DNA from: Streptomyces sp. P3
GTDB lineage: Bacteria; Actinomycetota; Actinomycetes; Streptomycetales; Streptomycetaceae
Direction: 5' to 3'
DNA: 64,000 nucleotides
Assembly (NCBI RefSeq): GCF_003032475.1
Contig: NZ_CP028369.1
Coordinates: 4,774,001 to 4,838,000, forward strand
Shown here: piece after piece, positions 61,281 to 64,000 of the stretch
Numbering within the stretch: the stretch's first letter is position 1
How the letters are laid out: each line of letters begins with the position of its first letter
Position numbers and translations under genes: made by a program
The notes under the pieces: model-generated
What the model was told of the DNA's origin: nothing
What the model saw: only the letters and a program-made list of their open reading frames with translations
Databases searched by the model: none

Positions 61281-62033
61281 ATGTCCGGCCACTCTAAATG
61301 GGCTACGACGAAGCACAAGAAGGCCGTGATCGACGCCAAGCGCGGCAAGCTCTTCGCGAAGATGATCAAGAACATCGAAGTCGCGGCCCGTACCGGTGGC
61401 GCGGACGTGTCCGGCAACCCGACGCTGTTCGACGCCATCCAGAAGGCCAAGAAGAGCTCGGTCCCGAACAAGAACATCGACTCCGCGGTGAAGCGCGGCG
61501 CCGGTCTCGAGGCCGGCGGCGCCGACTACGAGACGATCATGTACGAGGGTTACGGACCGAACGGCGTCGCGGTCCTCATCGAGTGCCTCACCGACAACCG
61601 CAACCGCGCAGCCTCAGACGTCCGCGTGGCCATGACCCGCAACGGCGGCTCCATGGCCGACCCGGGCTCGGTGTCGTACCTCTTCAACCGCAAGGGCGTC
61701 GTCGTCGTCCCCAAGGGCGAGCTGGCCGAGGACGACGTCCTCGGCGCCGTGCTCGACGCGGGCGCCGAAGAGGTCAACGACCTCGGTGAGACCTTCGAGG
61801 TCCTCTCCGAGGCCACCGACCTGGTCGCGGTGCGCACCGCGCTCCAGGAGGCCGGCATCGACTACGACTCGGCCGAGGCCAACTTCGTCCCGACCATGCA
61901 GGTCGAGCTCGACGAGGACGGCGCGCGGAAGATCTTCAAGCTGATCGACGCGCTCGAGGACAGCGACGACGTGCAGAACGTCTTCGCCAACTTCGACGTC
62001 AGCGACGAGGTCATGGAGAAGGTCGACGCCTGA
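61281..62033 (+). CDS. yebC: YebC/PmpR/TACO1-family protein
   Basis: 250 residues, start [22 protein letters not shown], the unmistakable family N-terminus, with [33 protein letters not shown] and [17 protein letters not shown]. Family members act as transcription regulators or as translation factors relieving ribosome stalling at proline-rich sequences; which applies here is open. ATG 61281 with AAGGAG upstream. It lies upstream of ruvCAB, as in many bacteria. Confidence 0.97.
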   Translation: MSGHSKWATTKHKKAVIDAKRGKLFAKMIKNIEVAARTGGADVSGNPTLFDAIQKAKKSSVPNKNIDSAVKRGAGLEAGGADYETIMYEGYGPNGVAVLIECLTDNRNRAASDVRVAMTRNGGSMADPGSVSYLFNRKGVVVVPKGELAEDDVLGAVLDAGAEEVNDLGETFEVLSEATDLVAVRTALQEAGIDYDSAEANFVPTMQVELDEDGARKIFKLIDALEDSDDVQNVFANFDVSDEVMEKVDA

Positions 62034-62206
62034 GCCGGCGCTCCACCGCGTCTTCGAACGGGCCGACGGGACACCCCCGTCGGCCCGTCGCGTTGCCGGG
62101 CGTGCGCAGGGGCGTGTGCCGCCAGGCGTTGTCGGTGGCACCCGATAGCCTGCACGAACCGGTGGGCGTCCCGGCCGGGCCGGGGGAGAGCGAAGGGAGG
62201 GCGGGC

Positions 62207-62776
62207 GTGCGGGTACTCGGGGTGGACCCCGGACTGACACGGTGCGGTGTCGGCGTCGTCGAGGGAGTCGCGGGCCGGCCCCTCACCATGCTCGGTGTGG
62301 GAGTCGTACGGACCCCCGCCGACGCCGAGTTGGGACAGCGCCTCGTCGCCGTCGAGCAGGGCATCGAAGCGTGGCTCGACGAACACCGGCCCGAATTCGT
62401 CGCCGTGGAACGGGTGTTCAGCCAGCACAACGTGCGCACGGTGATGGGCACCGCCCAGGCGAGTGCCGTCGCCATGCTGTGCGCGGCCCGCCGCGGCATC
62501 CCCGTCGCCCTGCACACCCCCAGCGAGGTCAAGGCCGCCGTCACCGGCAGCGGGCGCGCGGACAAGGCCCAGGTCGGCGCGATGGTCACCCGCCTGCTGC
62601 GACTCGACGCGCCCCCCAGACCGGCCGACGCCGCCGACGCCCTCGCCCTCGCCATCTGCCACATCTGGCGCGCACCCGCGCAGAACCGGCTCCAGCAGGC
62701 GATCGCCCGGCACACCGCCAAGGCGCGCACGCACCCCGAGACCGCCCCGATCACATCGAAAGGCCGTACGGCATGA
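62207..62776 (+). CDS. ruvC: Holliday junction endonuclease RuvC
   Basis: 189 residues. RNase H-like resolvase: [20 protein letters not shown] (first catalytic Asp), [21 protein letters not shown] (Glu), [25 protein letters not shown], and [15 protein letters not shown] (two Asp). It cleaves four-way junctions with RuvAB. GTG at 62207 is chosen because AAGGGAGG lies 6 bases upstream. ATGA overlap with ruvA. The C-terminal 30 residues are an unconserved extension. Confidence 0.97.
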   Translation: MRVLGVDPGLTRCGVGVVEGVAGRPLTMLGVGVVRTPADAELGQRLVAVEQGIEAWLDEHRPEFVAVERVFSQHNVRTVMGTAQASAVAMLCAARRGIPVALHTPSEVKAAVTGSGRADKAQVGAMVTRLLRLDAPPRPADAADALALAICHIWRAPAQNRLQQAIARHTAKARTHPETAPITSKGRTA

Positions 62777-63378
62777 TCGCCTTCGTCAGCGGCACCGTCG
62801 CCGCACTCGCCCCGGACACCGCGGTGCTGGAGGTGGGCGGTGTGGGCATGGCCGTCCAGTGCTCGCCGAACACGCTGTCCACGCTCCGGCTCGGCAAACC
62901 GGCCAAGCTCGCCACCTCCCTCGTCGTACGGGAGGACTCGCTGACCCTCTACGGCTTCGTCGACGACGACGAGCGTCAGGTCTTCGAACTGCTGCAGACC
63001 GCCAGTGGCGTCGGCCCCCGGCTCGCCCAGGCCATGCTGGCGGTCCACGCCCCGGACGCCCTGCGCCGCGCGGTGGCCACCGGAGACGAGAAGGCGCTGA
63101 TCGCCGTCCCCGGCATCGGCAAGAGGGGCGCGCAGAAGCTGCTGCTGGAGCTCAAGGACCGGCTCGGCGAGCCGATCGGCGCCCCCGCGGTCGGAGCACC
63201 GGTCACCAGCGGCTGGCGCGACCAGCTGCACGCCGCCCTGATCGGCCTCGGCTACGCCACCCGCGAGGCCGACGAGGCGGTCGCCGCAGTGACCCCGCGG
63301 GCCGAGGCCGCCGGCGGTGCGCCCCAGGTCGGCCAGCTGCTGAAGGCCGCCCTGCAGACCCTGAACCGCGCCCGCTAG
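62773..63378 (+). CDS. ruvA: Holliday junction-binding protein RuvA
   Basis: 201 residues. The N-terminal OB-fold is [28 protein letters not shown]. Two helix-hairpin-helix motifs follow ([19 protein letters not shown] and [22 protein letters not shown]), then a C-terminal RuvB-binding helix domain ([22 protein letters not shown]). Tetramers hold the junction open for RuvB. ATG 62773 overlaps the ruvC stop. Confidence 0.98.
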   Translation: MIAFVSGTVAALAPDTAVLEVGGVGMAVQCSPNTLSTLRLGKPAKLATSLVVREDSLTLYGFVDDDERQVFELLQTASGVGPRLAQAMLAVHAPDALRRAVATGDEKALIAVPGIGKRGAQKLLLELKDRLGEPIGAPAVGAPVTSGWRDQLHAALIGLGYATREADEAVAAVTPRAEAAGGAPQVGQLLKAALQTLNRAR

Positions 63379-63388
63379 GAGAACGTCA

Positions 63389-64000
63389 GTGAACTGGGAC
63401 GACACGACCGAGGACACCACCGCCGAGGAGCGGCTGGTGGGCTCGGTCGCCGACCGGGAGGACCAGGCCGTCGAGGCCGCCCTGCGTCCCAAGGACCTCG
63501 GCGAGTTCATCGGTCAGGAGAAGGTCCGCGAGCAGCTCGACCTCGTCCTGCGCGCCGCCCGCGCGCGGGGCGCGACCGCCGACCACGTGCTGCTCTCCGG
63601 AGCCCCCGGCCTCGGCAAGACCACCCTCTCGATGATCATTGCCGCGGAGATGGGCGCCCCGATCCGCATCACCTCAGGTCCCGCGATCCAGCACGCCGGC
63701 GACCTCGCCGCGATCCTCTCCTCGCTCCAGGAGGGCGAGGTCCTCTTCCTCGACGAGATCCACCGCATGTCCCGGCCCGCCGAGGAGATGCTGTACATGG
63801 CGATGGAGGACTTCCGCGTCGACGTCATCGTCGGCAAGGGCCCCGGCGCCACCGCCATCCCCCTCGAACTGCCCCCCTTCACCCTCGTCGGCGCCACCAC
63901 GCGCGCGGGCCTGCTGCCGCCCCCGCTGCGCGACCGCTTCGGGTTCACCGCGCACATGGAGTTCTACGAGCCCGGCGAGCTGCGACGCGTCATCCACCGC
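63389..64000 (+). CDS. ruvB: Holliday junction branch-migration ATPase RuvB (5' part, cut by window edge)
   Basis: The first 204 residues are visible. Walker A is [17 protein letters not shown], Walker B is [10 protein letters not shown] (DEIH), sensor 1 is [12 protein letters not shown], and the arginine finger region is [13 protein letters not shown] at 63389 is preceded by TAGGAG, which overlaps the ruvA stop. This AAA+ motor drives branch migration with RuvA. The C-terminal winged helix is outside the window. Confidence 0.98.
   Translation, partial: MNWDDTTEDTTAEERLVGSVADREDQAVEAALRPKDLGEFIGQEKVREQLDLVLRAARARGATADHVLLSGAPGLGKTTLSMIIAAEMGAPIRITSGPAIQHAGDLAAILSSLQEGEVLFLDEIHRMSRPAEEMLYMAMEDFRVDVIVGKGPGATAIPLELPPFTLVGATTRAGLLPPPLRDRFGFTAHMEFYEPGELRRVIHR

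Overview
The window is a stretch of chromosome from a streptomycete or very close relative. Base composition is very GC-rich, many genes use GTG starts, and gene-to-gene GTGA/ATGA overlaps are common. The marker genes also fit: ssgB (sporulation septum placement), the PimA/PIM acyltransferase/phosphatidylinositol-phosphate synthase block, a BluB-CobT fusion and SCO7613-type membrane proteins. Order and content resemble a core-chromosome region I recall from model Streptomyces. That is memory, not a search. No CRISPR array, transposase, integrase or prophage gene was seen.

Layout. 1-5 kb: truncated ferric-reductase-like membrane protein, L,D-transpeptidase, FMN-binding protein, a secreted protein made of two identical domains joined by a Gly-Asn linker, and argH behind a candidate ARG box. 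5-15 kb: aldo/keto reductase, a TetR regulator with its candidate operator, a DHA2-type efflux pump behind two tandem operators, PlsC-like acyltransferase, Tat-exported glycerophosphodiesterase, ECF-like sigma factor, two GNATs, small membrane proteins, and an orphan MetQ lipoprotein preceded by only the 3' end of its permease gene. 15-23 kb: corrinoid/siroheme genes (cobL, bluB-cobT fusion, cysG) and a SpoU rRNA methyltransferase.

23-34 kb: Ser/Thr kinase, several small membrane proteins, phosphotransferase, zinc-ribbon protein, a five-tRNA cluster (3 Val-GAC, Cys, Gly), pabB-pabC, tandem-GNAT protein, DsbA-like protein, CGNR regulator, ssgB and a PGPGW protein. 34.7-45.4 kb: a block bounded by two identical tRNA-Val(CAC) genes. 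It contains a roughly 0.9-kb stretch without a recognisable gene, a sugar ABC importer without an ATPase, a YesL-like protein and a Tat-exported exo-rhamnogalacturonan-lyase-family enzyme, which together suggest pectin side-chain uptake. A large polytopic membrane protein and an SRPBCC protein follow.

45.5-64 kb: DEDDh exonuclease divergent from a DUF4365 nuclease-like gene and a coupled unknown gene, thrS, a potassium-channel-like protein, HIT hydrolase, a large unknown membrane protein, and an EF-G-like GTPase with altered G motifs. Next come the phosphatidylinositol-phosphate/PIM acyltransferase/mannosyltransferase operon, pdxS-pdxT (pyridoxal phosphate), yebC, and ruvC-ruvA-ruvB (Holliday junction processing; ruvB runs off the end).

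The observations I would follow first are: the perfect 271-bp internal duplication in the secreted protein (2.2-3.2 kb); the metN/metI deletion scar (13.0 kb); the two identical tRNA genes around the pectin block; the unexplained DUF4365 gene pair (46.4-48.2 kb); and the EF-G paralogue lacking the catalytic His and NKxD motif (53.6-55.8 kb).
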